This document shows, piece after piece, positions 53,748-62,011 of a stretch of DNA of 64,000 nucleotides (position 1 is the stretch's first letter; each line of letters starts with the position of its first letter). The notes beneath the pieces were generated by a model. It ran no database searches. It was not told the origin of the DNA and saw only the letters and a program-made list of their open reading frames with translations. Source of the DNA: CAZGUH01 sp964529005. GTDB taxonomy: Bacteria; Actinomycetota; Acidimicrobiia; Acidimicrobiales; Ilumatobacteraceae. The position numbers were made by a program, and so were the translations under genes. The stretch is from contig CAZGUH010000021.1 in assembly GCA_964529005.1 (NCBI GenBank), positions 1 to 64,000 on the forward strand. The letters are read 5' to 3'.

Positions 53748-54734
53748 ATGCTGCGGTTCGTCGCTCGTCGTCTGCTGTGGGCGGCGCCCACGATGGTGCT
53801 CGTCACGTTCGTGGTCTACGTCGCCGTGCGGCTCGGCACGGACCCGGTGGCGTCGTACGTGCGCGCCTCCGGGCGACGGCCGTCGGACGCCCAGATCGAG
53901 CAGTACATCGAGGCGAACGGTCTCTACGACGGCGCCTTCGGCTACGTCCGCGGCTACCTCCGTTGGTTGGGCGGATTCGTCACCGGAGACTGGCCGCCGA
54001 GCATCAACGGCGGACGCGAGGTCTACCCGCGCTTGAAGGAGGCCGCCGTCAACTCGCTGCGCCTCGGTGGCGTGGCGACGATCGTCGGTGTCGGCGTCGG
54101 GCTCGGCTTCGGCATGCTCGCCGCCACCCGACCGGGCGGCCTGCGCGACACGACGGTGAGCACGGCGTCGTTCGTCGGCCTGGCGATCCCGCCCTACGTG
54201 TCGGCGGTGCTGCTCCAGATGGTGTTCGCGGTGTACTGGAGCCGGTGGTTCGGCGGCACGCTGCTGCCGACGTCGGGCATCTATCCCAACGGGCACCGCG
54301 GCACCGACCTGTTGTTGATGGCCAAGCACATGGTCTTGCCGGTGTGCGTGGTCGCGATCCAGATCGTCGCCGTGTATGCGCGCTACATGAGAGCCGCGCT
54401 GCTCGACGTGTTGGACAGCGACTACATGCGGACCGCCCGCGCCAAGGGGATCAGCGAGCGGCAGGTGCTGATGCGTCACGCGATGCGCAACGCGCTGATC
54501 CCCGTCGTCACCGTGGCGGCGATCGACGCCGGCGCGATCATGGGCGGGCTGATCATCACCGAGGGGATCTTCAACTACCCGGGCATGGGTCAGTACTTCC
54601 TCGACGCGTACGCCGCCGGCGACTTCCCGCGGTTGATGCCGTGGATGGTGGTCGTCGTCGCGTCGGTGATCCTGTTCAACTTGCTCGCCGACTTGGCGTA
54701 CGTCCGTCTCGACCCGAGGGTGGGCCGTGGCTGA
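53748..54734 (+). CDS. Peptide-type ABC transporter permease, DppB-like
   Basis: A 328-aa permease with six predicted membrane helices. The N-terminus MLRFVARRLLWAAPTMVLVT is typical of the OppB/DppB branch. The EAA loop reads DYMRTARAKGISERQVLMRHAMRNALIPV. A signature LIITEGIFNYPGMG follows. It overlaps the next permease gene by 8 bp. The gene is 13 bp after the binding-protein stop, in one operon. Substrate is not specified by sequence; di- or oligopeptides are the family default. Confidence 0.93.
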   Translation: MLRFVARRLLWAAPTMVLVTFVVYVAVRLGTDPVASYVRASGRRPSDAQIEQYIEANGLYDGAFGYVRGYLRWLGGFVTGDWPPSINGGREVYPRLKEAAVNSLRLGGVATIVGVGVGLGFGMLAATRPGGLRDTTVSTASFVGLAIPPYVSAVLLQMVFAVYWSRWFGGTLLPTSGIYPNGHRGTDLLLMAKHMVLPVCVVAIQIVAVYARYMRAALLDVLDSDYMRTARAKGISERQVLMRHAMRNALIPVVTVAAIDAGAIMGGLIITEGIFNYPGMGQYFLDAYAAGDFPRLMPWMVVVVASVILFNLLADLAYVRLDPRVGRG

Positions 54735-55722
54735 GGCGGTGACGCACCCGTCGCGACCGAGCGCCGTCGCGCACGGCGACGCAGCGATGGGCCTCGCCGC
54801 CGCGTCGCTCTCGCCGATGCGGATGGCAGCGCGGCGGTTCGCGCGGCACAAGGGCGCTCTCGTCTGCGCGGTGCTGCTGGCGGTGATGGTGGCCTTCGTG
54901 GCGCTGTCCCCGCTGACCGCCCGCTACGGGGTCAACGAGGCGGTCTTCGAGCAGACGGCAGCGCGGTCGAACGTCAACTTGTCCCCGCGCTCGGCGGCGT
55001 GGTTCGGCACCGATTCCATCGGCCGCGATCTGTACAGCCGGCTCATCTACGGCTTGCGGCTGTCGATGATCATCGGGCTGGCGTCGGCGGTGATCTCGAC
55101 GATCGTCGGCGTCGCCGTCGGCGCCGCGGCCGGGTACGTGGGCGGGCGGTTCGACGATGTCGTGATGCGCGTGACCGACGTGTTCCTCGCGTTCCCGTTC
55201 CTCGTGGCTCTTCTCGTGGTGCGCGGCGTGCTCGGCGCGATCGGCTGGCTGGAGCCGGTCGTGGGGGAGCCGACGTCGGTGCGCTTCGTCGTCGCGCTCT
55301 TCGCCTTGTTCGGCTGGATGACCGTGGCCCGGATCGTGCGCGGTCAGGTGCTGGCGTTGAAGGAGCGCGAGTTCGTCGAAGCGGCGCGCGCCCTCGGCGC
55401 GAGCGGGTGGCGGATCGTCACCCGTCATCTGCTGCCGAACACGATCGGACCAATCCTGGTCGCGCTCAGCACGGCTGTCGTGGCCGCCATCGTCGGCGAG
55501 TCGACGCTCAGCTTCTTCGGGTTCGGCCCGCAGCCGGGCGCCGGCCAGACGTCCCTCGGCAATCTCGTCGCCGGCGCGACGGCGGCGACGACGTCGGGCT
55601 ACTGGTGGTTGGCCGTGTTTCCGTGCGCCGGGCTCGTGCTGTTGACGCTGTGCGTGATGTTCGTCGGCGACGGGGTGCGGGACGCCACCGACCCGCGGCT
55701 GTCCGCGCGGGGGCGGCGTTGA
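54727..55722 (+). CDS. Peptide-type ABC transporter permease, DppC-like
   Basis: A 331-aa permease. A basic cytoplasmic N-terminus (about 1-40) is followed by the first helix (ALVCAVLLAVMVAFVALSPL), an extracytoplasmic loop with WFGTDSIGRDLYSRLIYGLR and five more helices. The EAA loop is EFVEAARALGASGWRIVTRHLLPN. The start is a GTG inside the end of the dppB-like gene. It pairs with that gene as a heterodimer. Confident in family. Confidence 0.93.
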   Translation: MAEAVTHPSRPSAVAHGDAAMGLAAASLSPMRMAARRFARHKGALVCAVLLAVMVAFVALSPLTARYGVNEAVFEQTAARSNVNLSPRSAAWFGTDSIGRDLYSRLIYGLRLSMIIGLASAVISTIVGVAVGAAAGYVGGRFDDVVMRVTDVFLAFPFLVALLVVRGVLGAIGWLEPVVGEPTSVRFVVALFALFGWMTVARIVRGQVLALKEREFVEAARALGASGWRIVTRHLLPNTIGPILVALSTAVVAAIVGESTLSFFGFGPQPGAGQTSLGNLVAGATAATTSGYWWLAVFPCAGLVLLTLCVMFVGDGVRDATDPRLSARGRR

Positions 55723-56699
55723 GCGACGAACCGGTGCTGTCGCTGCGCGGCGTGCACGTCACGTTCTCCACGTCGGAGGGTGACGTGCACGCCGTGCGTG
55801 GCGTCGACCTCGACGTCGGACCGGGAGAGATCGTCGGCGTCGTGGGGGAGAGCGGAGCGGGCAAGTCGGCCACCTTCCTCGGCGTCATGGGTCTTCTCGG
55901 ACAGCACGCCCGCGTCGCCGGCTCGGCACGGTTGGCGGGCGTGGAGCTCGTCGGAGCTCGGCCGCGGGTGCTCCGCAGCGTCCGAGGTGGGAGCGCCGCG
56001 ATGATCTTCCAGGATCCGCTGTCGGCGCTCAACCCGGTGCACCGCGTCGGCGCTCAAGTGGTCGAGATGATCCGGGCTCATCAGGACGTGTCCGAGCGGA
56101 CGGCGTGGGGGCGTGCCGTCGATCTCCTGGGCATGGTCGGGATCGCTCAGCCGGCCGTGCGCGCCGAGGAGTACCCGCATCAGCTGTCGGGAGGCATGCG
56201 GCAGCGGGTGATGATCGCGATCGGGATCGCCAACGATCCTCGGGTCCTGATCGCCGACGAGCCGACGACCGCGCTCGATGTGAGTGTGCAAGCGCAGATC
56301 CTCGACGTCATCGAACGGATCAGGACCGAGATGGGAACCGCGGTCGTGCTGATCACACACGACCTGGGGGTCATCGCCCGCGTGGCCGATCGGGTGCACG
56401 TGATGTACGCCGGACGGGTCGTCGAGCGCAGCGACGTGGTCACGGTGTTCCGCTCCCCGGCGCATCCCTACACACAGGGATTGCTCGATTCGATGCCGGC
56501 GCGTGGACGGGGCCGGCTGTTGCCGATCCCCGGATCGCCGCCCGACATGATGTCGCCCTTGCCGGGGTGCGCGTTCCGCCCGCGCTGCGGGTTCGCCGTC
56601 GACTCGTGCGCCGAGGCGCAGCCCACCCTCGAAGCGGTTCGCGGCTCCGAGGTTGCGTGCCTCCGCGCTGTCGAGCTGGAGCTGAAGGGATGCACGTGA
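55719..56699 (+). CDS. Peptide-type ABC transporter ATPase, DppD-like
   Basis: A 326-aa ATP-binding subunit. Walker A is GESGAGKS, the Q-loop is MIFQDPLSALNP, the signature is HQLSGGMRQRVMIA, and Walker B is VLIADEPTTALDVSVQAQI with the H-loop in LITHDLGV. The C-terminal oligopeptide-transporter extension carries a Cys-rich region (GCAFRPRCGFAVDSCAEAQP). The TTG at 55719 overlaps the preceding TGA; a GTG at 55734 is the alternative. It partners the next gene. Confident. Confidence 0.94.
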   Translation: MSDEPVLSLRGVHVTFSTSEGDVHAVRGVDLDVGPGEIVGVVGESGAGKSATFLGVMGLLGQHARVAGSARLAGVELVGARPRVLRSVRGGSAAMIFQDPLSALNPVHRVGAQVVEMIRAHQDVSERTAWGRAVDLLGMVGIAQPAVRAEEYPHQLSGGMRQRVMIAIGIANDPRVLIADEPTTALDVSVQAQILDVIERIRTEMGTAVVLITHDLGVIARVADRVHVMYAGRVVERSDVVTVFRSPAHPYTQGLLDSMPARGRGRLLPIPGSPPDMMSPLPGCAFRPRCGFAVDSCAEAQPTLEAVRGSEVACLRAVELELKGCT

Positions 56700-57682
56700 G
56701 CGAGCCGGTGTTGGAGGTGACCGATCTGGTCAAGACCTTCCCCGTCGCACGGCCGGTGGGAAGGCGCACCGCGGGCAGCATCGTGCACGCGGTCAGCGGT
56801 GTGTCGTTCTCGATCGAGGCCGGCCAGACGTTGGGTCTGGTGGGCGAGAGTGGCGCTGGGAAGACGACCGTCGGCCGATGTGCGTTGCGCCTGCTGGAGC
56901 CGACGTCGGGGTCGGTGCGGTTCAAGGGCTCTGAGCTCACCGGGCTGGGTCGTGCGGAGCTGCGGGCGATGCGCAAGGAGCTCCAGATCGTGTTCCAGGA
57001 CCCGTTCGCCGCGCTCGACCCTCACATGACCGTCGGCGCCGCCATCCGCGAGGGCATGGAGATCCAACGCATCGCGGGTGATCACGATGCGCGGGTGCGC
57101 GAGCTGCTCGACATGGTGGAGCTATCGCCTGAGCATGGGCGTCGCTTCCCTCACGAGTTCTCGGGCGGTCAACGCCAACGCATCGGCATCGCCCGTGCGC
57201 TGGCGATGGAGCCCTCGTTGGTCGTGCTCGACGAGCCGGTGTCGGCGCTGGACGTCAGCGTTCGAGCCGGTGTGCTCAACCTGCTGGAGGACCTGAGGGA
57301 CCGGCTGTCGTTGTCGTACCTGTTGATCGCCCACGATCTGTCGGTGGTGCGGCACATCGCCGACGTCGTGGCGGTGATGTACCTGGGGAAGATCGTCGAG
57401 CTCGCCCCGGCGTCCGAGATCTTTGCCCGCCCGTCGCACCCCTACACGGTGGCCTTGCTGTCGGCGATGCCCGAGCCCGACCCGGTGGTGGAGCGCAGCC
57501 GGGTGAGGGTGACGCTGGTGGGCGATCCGCCGACCCCGCTCGAGCCTCCGTCTGGGTGCCGATTCCGCACCCGGTGCCCGGCGGCCGCTTCCCTGTGCGC
57601 TGCCGAGGAGCCTGCGCTGGTCGATCGAGGGCTTGGCCCGAAGCATGTCGTGGCCTGCCACTTTCCTTCCCAGGTCTCGTGA
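56690..57682 (+). CDS. Peptide-type ABC transporter ATPase, DppF-like
   Basis: A 330-aa ATP-binding subunit. Walker A is GESGAGKTT, the Q-loop is IVFQDPFAALDP, the signature is HEFSGGQRQRIGIARAL, and Walker B is LVVLDEPVSALDVSVRAGV with LIAHDLSVVRHIADVVAVMY after it. The C-terminal Cys-containing extension is CRFRTRCPAAASLCAAEEP. The ATG at 56690 overlaps the preceding gene by 10 bp; a GTG at 56696 is also possible. The operon ends here. Confident. Confidence 0.94.
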   Translation: MHVSEPVLEVTDLVKTFPVARPVGRRTAGSIVHAVSGVSFSIEAGQTLGLVGESGAGKTTVGRCALRLLEPTSGSVRFKGSELTGLGRAELRAMRKELQIVFQDPFAALDPHMTVGAAIREGMEIQRIAGDHDARVRELLDMVELSPEHGRRFPHEFSGGQRQRIGIARALAMEPSLVVLDEPVSALDVSVRAGVLNLLEDLRDRLSLSYLLIAHDLSVVRHIADVVAVMYLGKIVELAPASEIFARPSHPYTVALLSAMPEPDPVVERSRVRVTLVGDPPTPLEPPSGCRFRTRCPAAASLCAAEEPALVDRGLGPKHVVACHFPSQVS

Positions 57683-57738
57683 GTGGGTGCCGTCGCCGCA
57701 GGAGGAGTTGGCGTTCTGCAGCTGACGGTCAGGGCCGG

Positions 57739-57744
57739 TAGGAT
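57739..57744 (+). promoter_or_regulatory. Leaderless -10 box of secG
   Basis: TAGGAT lies 8 nt before the GTG of secG; it is the same hexamer as in the tRNA-Leu(CAA) promoter. Confidence 0.45.
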
Positions 57745-57752
57745 CGTCCGCC

Positions 57753-57998
57753 GTGCTGCGTGACCTCGTCCTCTACGTCACGATCGTCATCAATGTGGTG
57801 TCGCTCGTGGCCATGATCGCTGGCATCCTGATGCACAGCGGCCGCGGCGGCGGCTTGTCCGACATGCTGGGCGGGGCGGGCACCACGGCCCTCGGGTCAT
57901 CGGCGGCCGAGCGCAACCTCAACCGGATCACGTTCGTCCTGGCCCTGATCTGGTTCCTGACCGTGGTCGCGCTCGGGTTCCTGTTGGTCCGGGAGTAG
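57753..57998 (+). CDS. secG: Preprotein translocase subunit SecG
   Basis: An 81-aa membrane protein with two helices (about 5-27 and 58-78) joined by a Gly/Ser-rich loop, HSGRGGGLSDMLGG, characteristic of SecG. It supports SecYE-mediated export. The GTG at 57753 follows TAGGAT by 8 nt. In many actinobacteria secG follows tpiA; here the transporter operon intervenes. It lies 29 bp before tRNA-Leu(GAG). Confident. Confidence 0.93.
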   Translation: MLRDLVLYVTIVINVVSLVAMIAGILMHSGRGGGLSDMLGGAGTTALGSSAAERNLNRITFVLALIWFLTVVALGFLLVRE

Positions 57999-58027
57999 CC
58001 CCGGCGCTATCGTCAGATACCCACCAC

Positions 58028-58111
58028 GTCGGAGTGGCGGAATAGGCAGACGCGCCAGCTTGAGGGGCTGGTGATCGCAAGATCGTGGGGGTTCAAGTCC
58101 CCCCTCCGACA
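58028..58111 (+). tRNA. tRNA-Leu, anticodon GAG
   Basis: The acceptor stem pairs GTCGGAG (58028-58034) with CTCCGAC (58104-58110). The anticodon stem CCAGC/GCTGG encloses TTGAGGG, with anticodon GAG at 58062-58064. The long variable arm (GATC/GATC around GCAA) marks class II. The T-arm GGGGGTTCAAGTCCCCC is intact. No CCA is encoded. The 3' end overlaps the end of the recombinase gene on the other strand, so this is the integration target. Confidence 0.96.
58093..58111. other. Candidate attachment-site half at the tRNA 3' end
   Basis: The last 19 bases of the tRNA also encode, on the opposite strand, the last residues and the TGA of the recombinase. A copy of this sequence is expected at the far end of the element, beyond the window. 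Confidence 0.5.
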
Positions 58112-59736
58112 CGTACGGTTACCCTACGCGGCTGTGACTCGACGGTGACGGTGCCGTCTGGGTCATAGGCGAGCGAGATGCCGAGTTGGTCGTAGAGCTC
58201 GGTCTTGTCGGCCGGTTCCGCTTCGGCGAGCACGCTCACGATGCCTTTGAGAGCCTTGACGAGTGCCTTGACCTGCTCGGGTGTGAGCTGGTCGCCGGGG
58301 ACGTCCCGGCCGAGCTGGCGCTCCAGCTGCTTGCGCTCGCGTTGGGTGTCGGCGATCCATGAGGCCGCGACCGTGACGGCGTCTTCGTGGTCGAGCAGGG
58401 TCCGGTAGTTGGCGAGCTTGCGGTCGCAGTCGGCGATCGCGGCGCGCAACGTGGCCTCGCGTTCCTGGGCAGCTGGGTCGGGTTCGGAGATGCCAGCGAG
58501 ACGGCTGCAGGTGTCGGCGATGTGGTCGTCGTCGAACAACGAGGCGAGCCATGCATCGAGGCTGGGCACGACCGCGTCTTCTTTGACGTACACGTTCCGG
58601 GGGTGGTCCACGGCGCCGCCGGGATAGTCCTGGGTGAACTTGCAGCGGTAGTAGGCGCGTTCGTGGACCCAGTGTCCCTGCATCCGTCGCCCGCACACCG
58701 CGCAGCGCAGCAACCCAGTGAGCACATAGTGGCGTCGTTGTGTCGGCGTGCGGGTGCTGGGTCCCTTTCGGCTGCCGAACATCGATTGCACGGTGTCGAA
58801 CAGCTCGCGGCTGACGAGAGCCTCGTGGGTTGGCTCCGTCGAGGTGATCCACTGGTCGGTGTCGTTCCAGCGCATCTTGGTGACGTGCCCGAGCGCGACG
58901 TCATCGACGTCGATGAGAACCTCGTCCTTGCGCTGCTTGTTCCACACCTCGTAGCCGGTGTAGCGCGGGTTGGCGAGAATGGCGCGGATCGCGGACTTGG
59001 CCCATTTGCCGTGGCCGTTGGCACGGTGTCGATTGCGGCGTGCGTCGTGCGCGGATGGGGACGGAATGCCGTCGTGGTTGAGGCCCGACGCGATCAGATC
59101 GAGCCCTCGTCCATTGGCGTACTCGGTGAAAATTCGCTGCACGATCGGCGCGGCGAGCGGATCGGGGGCGAGCTGACGCAGCTGCTGGCCAACGGCGGCC
59201 TTGGCGGGGTTCGGGTGCGGGCCGATGTCGACGACCTGGTACCCGTAGGGTGGGCGGCCGCCGAGGAACCGGCCTTCGATCGCTGCTTGGGCGGCCATTG
59301 CGCTGCGGACTCGGGTCTTGATCCGCATCCGCTCGCCTTTGCTCATCCCGCCATACAGCGACATCACCATGTCGTGCGCTTCGGATCCTGGGTCGACCGC
59401 CCCGCCGACCTCGGGCACCCACAGCTCGACACCGAAGTGCGTGAACACCGGGAACGTGAGACCGAACTGGTTGCCGTAGAAGGCACGCTGCGGCTCACCG
59501 ACGACGACGGCATCGAAGCCGCGGTGCGGGTCGCGGAAGGCGTCGAGCAGGCGGGCCGCTTCGGGGCGGCGCTTCCACGGCAAGGATCGGGACTGGCCGA
59601 TGTCGAAGAACTCGGCGACGATCTCGCCGTCAGGCTCGATGACCTGGCGGGATCGAGCAAGCTGCCAGTTCCGTGACGAGGTGGGATCCTGCTGATCCTC
59701 GGTGGAGACCCGACCGTAAAACGCGAACCGCCGCAT
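58093..59736 (-). CDS. Large serine recombinase (integrase)
   Basis: A 547-aa site-specific recombinase expected to integrate and excise the element. The resolvase domain opens MRRFAFYGRVSTEDQ with the nucleophile Ser11. GMSKGERMRIKTRVRSAM and GGRPPYGYQVV mark the end of the catalytic domain. The Recombinase domain follows (IVQRIFTEYANGRGL, AIRAILANPRYTGYEVWN), then a zinc ribbon (LLRCAVCGRRMQG with YYRCKF). A coiled coil lies near 420-500. The last residues VGGGT and the stop are encoded by the tRNA-Leu 3' end. The start lies 4 bp downstream of another element gene on the same strand. Confident in family. Confidence 0.95.
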   Translation of the reverse strand: MRRFAFYGRVSTEDQQDPTSSRNWQLARSRQVIEPDGEIVAEFFDIGQSRSLPWKRRPEAARLLDAFRDPHRGFDAVVVGEPQRAFYGNQFGLTFPVFTHFGVELWVPEVGGAVDPGSEAHDMVMSLYGGMSKGERMRIKTRVRSAMAAQAAIEGRFLGGRPPYGYQVVDIGPHPNPAKAAVGQQLRQLAPDPLAAPIVQRIFTEYANGRGLDLIASGLNHDGIPSPSAHDARRNRHRANGHGKWAKSAIRAILANPRYTGYEVWNKQRKDEVLIDVDDVALGHVTKMRWNDTDQWITSTEPTHEALVSRELFDTVQSMFGSRKGPSTRTPTQRRHYVLTGLLRCAVCGRRMQGHWVHERAYYRCKFTQDYPGGAVDHPRNVYVKEDAVVPSLDAWLASLFDDDHIADTCSRLAGISEPDPAAQEREATLRAAIADCDRKLANYRTLLDHEDAVTVAASWIADTQRERKQLERQLGRDVPGDQLTPEQVKALVKALKGIVSVLAEAEPADKTELYDQLGISLAYDPDGTVTVESQPRRVTVRVGGGT

Positions 59737-59740
59737 CGCG

Positions 59741-60040
59741 TCAGGCTACGTCACGCTCGATCGGGGTCAAGGCGTCGTTGTGGCTCTCGGCGGCGAGCTG
59801 CCGTGCGAGGGCCTTTCGCAGGATGCGCAGCAAGACCCGAGCCGCTCCCACGTTGAGCTCTGGAAATGCGCATTCGGGCGTGAACAGGAGCGCCGAAGCC
59901 TCTACCGAGCCGTTGCCGCCGTCGCTGCGGACCGGATCGGTGCTGGCGACCGCCGTTGACTTGCTCAAACGATCGACGCTGCACAGCGACGGCACCAGCT
60001 GGTCTGCCGAGCCAGGTGAAGATGCTCCGCGCTCGTTCAC
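59741..60040 (-). CDS. Small element protein, unknown function
   Basis: A 99-aa protein I do not recognise. The first half is Ser/Asp/Gly-rich and probably disordered. The second half (NVGAARVLLRILRKALARQL) is likely an amphipathic helix. The GTG at 60040 overlaps the TGA of the upstream gene (GTGA) and its stop is 4 bp before the recombinase ATG, so it is co-translated between the two. Such placement is typical of small directionality or accessory factors, but there is no direct evidence for this. Confidence 0.55.
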   Translation of the reverse strand: MNERGASSPGSADQLVPSLCSVDRLSKSTAVASTDPVRSDGGNGSVEASALLFTPECAFPELNVGAARVLLRILRKALARQLAAESHNDALTPIERDVA

Positions 60041-60708
60041 GCAATGAGCAACTCTCGAAAAGCCTCGCTGTCACGCAGGCGGCGGGTGTGACGCTGGCGG
60101 AACTTCTTCGTTGCCTCCGTACTGCGGGGTCGGTCGCTGACGGGCTCGTCGGCCGCGATCCGTTCGAGGACCATGCGCGTGGTCGCAGTGATCTCGCCGT
60201 CCCGGCACATCTGGTCGATGCTTGCCGTCAGCTCGATCCACTTCAGCGAACCGCACGAGGACGGCGTGTCGCGCGCTGAGGATTCGGGGAACTCCGTGCC
60301 GTAGAGGAGGCGTGTCCGCTGCCGGCTGTGCGCCCACAGCCGCCGATACGTCGTCCGCTGGATCGATTCCCAGAGGGACGCGATTTCCGGGTTCGGAGTC
60401 TTGGTGATGGTCTCGTAGAGAACCGAGACCGCTTCGTTACGCATGTCGTCGCACAAGCGCGGAAACATTGCGGGGAGGAGCGCGATGGTGGCGAGCAGCG
60501 CGGCGTCGGCGTCGCCCCCGCGGACGAGGCGGACCAGGGCGGCGAGCGAGGCCCGCCCCTCTGGTTCGCGGCGTCGTCGGAGCCGGGCGATCAGCTGATC
60601 GGTCGGGAGATCGAGCACGGGGTCGTCGGCGGCCCAGCGTTTCCGGATCGGGTGGTGTCGTGCTCGGCGGTCGAAGCTCGCCCTCAGCGTGTCGGCGGTG
60701 GTGGCCAT
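60037..60708 (-). CDS. Element protein, helical, possibly sigma-factor-like
   Basis: A 223-aa protein without a clear family assignment. It is mostly alpha-helical and basic. The region ALLATIALLPAMFPRLCDDM then LYETITKTPNPEI resembles the helical layout of sigma-region-2-like proteins of mobile elements. A C-terminal part (TTRMVLERIAADEPVSDRP, TKKFRQRHTRRLRD) could be a helix-turn-helix. No motif is strong enough for a firm call. The ATG at 60708 has GGAG 3-6 nt upstream; a GTG at 60717 is the alternative. It is first in a three-gene operon ending with the recombinase. Confidence 0.55.
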   Translation of the reverse strand: MATTADTLRASFDRRARHHPIRKRWAADDPVLDLPTDQLIARLRRRREPEGRASLAALVRLVRGGDADAALLATIALLPAMFPRLCDDMRNEAVSVLYETITKTPNPEIASLWESIQRTTYRRLWAHSRQRTRLLYGTEFPESSARDTPSSCGSLKWIELTASIDQMCRDGEITATTRMVLERIAADEPVSDRPRSTEATKKFRQRHTRRLRDSEAFRELLIA

Positions 60709-60892
60709 GGGCTCCACGGTCCGCGTCGAGTATCGGGCGAACCATCGGATCCGCCGTCAGGTGCGGCGTTGGCCGTCAAGAAAATCTTGAATCGCGACGC
60801 TTCGCCGAGAGCAGCTGGACCCGATCGGGTGTGGAGCCCGACCCGATCCTCAGGCCCTATCGGCCATGCCCCCCTGATGCCATATCCCGCAA

Positions 60893-60904
60893 TATCGCGC
60901 GATA
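60893..60904. promoter_or_regulatory. 12-bp perfect palindrome, candidate operator
   Basis: TATCGCGCGATA is its own inverse complement. Related ATATC-C-CGC motifs lie on its left. It sits in the divergent region between the recombinase operon and the ribbon-helix-helix gene, 37 bp before the latter. Confidence 0.45.
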
Positions 60905-60941
60905 CGCTGCGCTTCGACAGAACCGAGATTGGCAACTCCCA

Positions 60942-61277
60942 ATGCCCAAAGGTCAACGCGCGCAGGGAACCGAACGACTCGCATCAACCGCGAACCTTCC
61001 ACGTCGACTCTCAGACCGTGTCACCGCTTCCCGGCGGGCGCGCTGGGAGCTGTCCGAACTGCTCGCCGCCGCGCTCGACGGCCCGCAGCTCAGCGCTGAC
61101 GACGCAGACAGCCGTCTCGCGAGCCTCACTGAGACCATGAAGATCCAGCGGCACTACCGACTGACAACCGTCCACCGGAACCGTCTCGACACGATCGCTG
61201 AACAATGGCGAATGAGCCGCTCCGATGCCATTGCCGTGCTCCTCGACGCTGAGCTCACGCGTCGCGGCCTCGGCTGA
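60942..61277 (+). CDS. Ribbon-helix-helix-like DNA-binding protein (element)
   Basis: A 111-aa basic protein. The C-terminal part (72-108) reads YRLTTVHRNRLDTIAEQW then RMSRSDAIAVLLDAELTRRG, a strand-helix-helix pattern like CopG/Arc regulators. The N-terminal 70 residues are Arg-rich with a predicted helix (RARWELSELLAAALDG). The ATG at 60942 has only a weak ribosome-binding site. A perfect palindrome lies 37 bp upstream. It may regulate its own gene and the divergent recombinase operon; this is inference. Confidence 0.6.
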   Translation: MPKGQRAQGTERLASTANLPRRLSDRVTASRRARWELSELLAAALDGPQLSADDADSRLASLTETMKIQRHYRLTTVHRNRLDTIAEQWRMSRSDAIAVLLDAELTRRGLG

Positions 61278-61354
61278 ACCGCCACCTCCAGCTCTCGCTC
61301 GGCTGATCGAACGGGCGACCTCAGCACCATCCCACGATGACTGGAGGTCGCCCC

Positions 61355-61756
61355 ATGACGCGACGCAATCAAGGTGTCCCTGCTGATGTCGTCCGTGCGC
61401 GTCGCCTCGAGATCATCGACGAGCACGGCGTGGTTCGCGCTGTGCTGGCGATGAACCCGAGCGACGCCGCGAACGATCCGGAGGTTGTCGGGCTGGAGCT
61501 TCGCAGCCGCGATGGCAGCCAACGTGCGTGGCTCGTCAACCACGACGGCTTCGGCCCGGGCCTCGGCTTCGAGATTCATGGCAACCAAACGCTCATCCTC
61601 AGGGCCATGGCTCCCACGCCGGACCGCCACGGGGAAGTATCGATCCACCTCTGCGACCGAGCGGGCGCGACCGCGTTGTCGTGGTCCGTCTCGGAAGGCG
61701 GCGACATCATCGTCGAGCAGCGGGGCCCGCTGTGGGTCCAGGGCGAGACCCCATGA
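61355..61756 (+). CDS. Small beta-rich element protein with G-x-x-RAxL repeats
   Basis: A 133-aa protein of unknown function. It contains a repeated strand pattern: LEIIDEHGVVRAVLAMN, LELRSRDGSQRAWLVNHDG, FEIHGNQTLILRAM and HLCDRAGATALSWSV. The pattern resembles beta-repeat proteins with DxDGxxRAxL units, seen in phage and chromosomal proteins of several phyla. The ATG at 61355 has GGAGG 8 nt upstream, preferred to 61337. It follows the ribbon-helix-helix gene by 77 bp. No enzyme motif is present. Confidence 0.6.
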   Translation: MTRRNQGVPADVVRARRLEIIDEHGVVRAVLAMNPSDAANDPEVVGLELRSRDGSQRAWLVNHDGFGPGLGFEIHGNQTLILRAMAPTPDRHGEVSIHLCDRAGATALSWSVSEGGDIIVEQRGPLWVQGETP

Positions 61757-62011
61757 ACCCTCGCACGTCGAAGATGCCCGGCCCGCCAGTCGTCTCACTC
61801 GATTGAGATACCGTCGAGTCGTGAGTCTGGCCGGCGGCGGAGACCGCCATCTGCTGCTGGCCGACTCACGAACCAGCCCGAGTCTGGTCGCGGTGCGCGG
61901 TGAAGTTCTGAGGCCGCGCGGCGAGCGCTAGAAAGAAAGTGGGCGCAGACGACAGGGAAGCCACGTGTCCTCGGCGTGCCTCAGACACCGGATCGCCGAA
62001 GGAGTATGGCC

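Noticed and set aside
61821..61931. A 36-codon frame starting GTG between two element genes
   Set aside because: Too short, no ribosome-binding site and no similarity that I can see.
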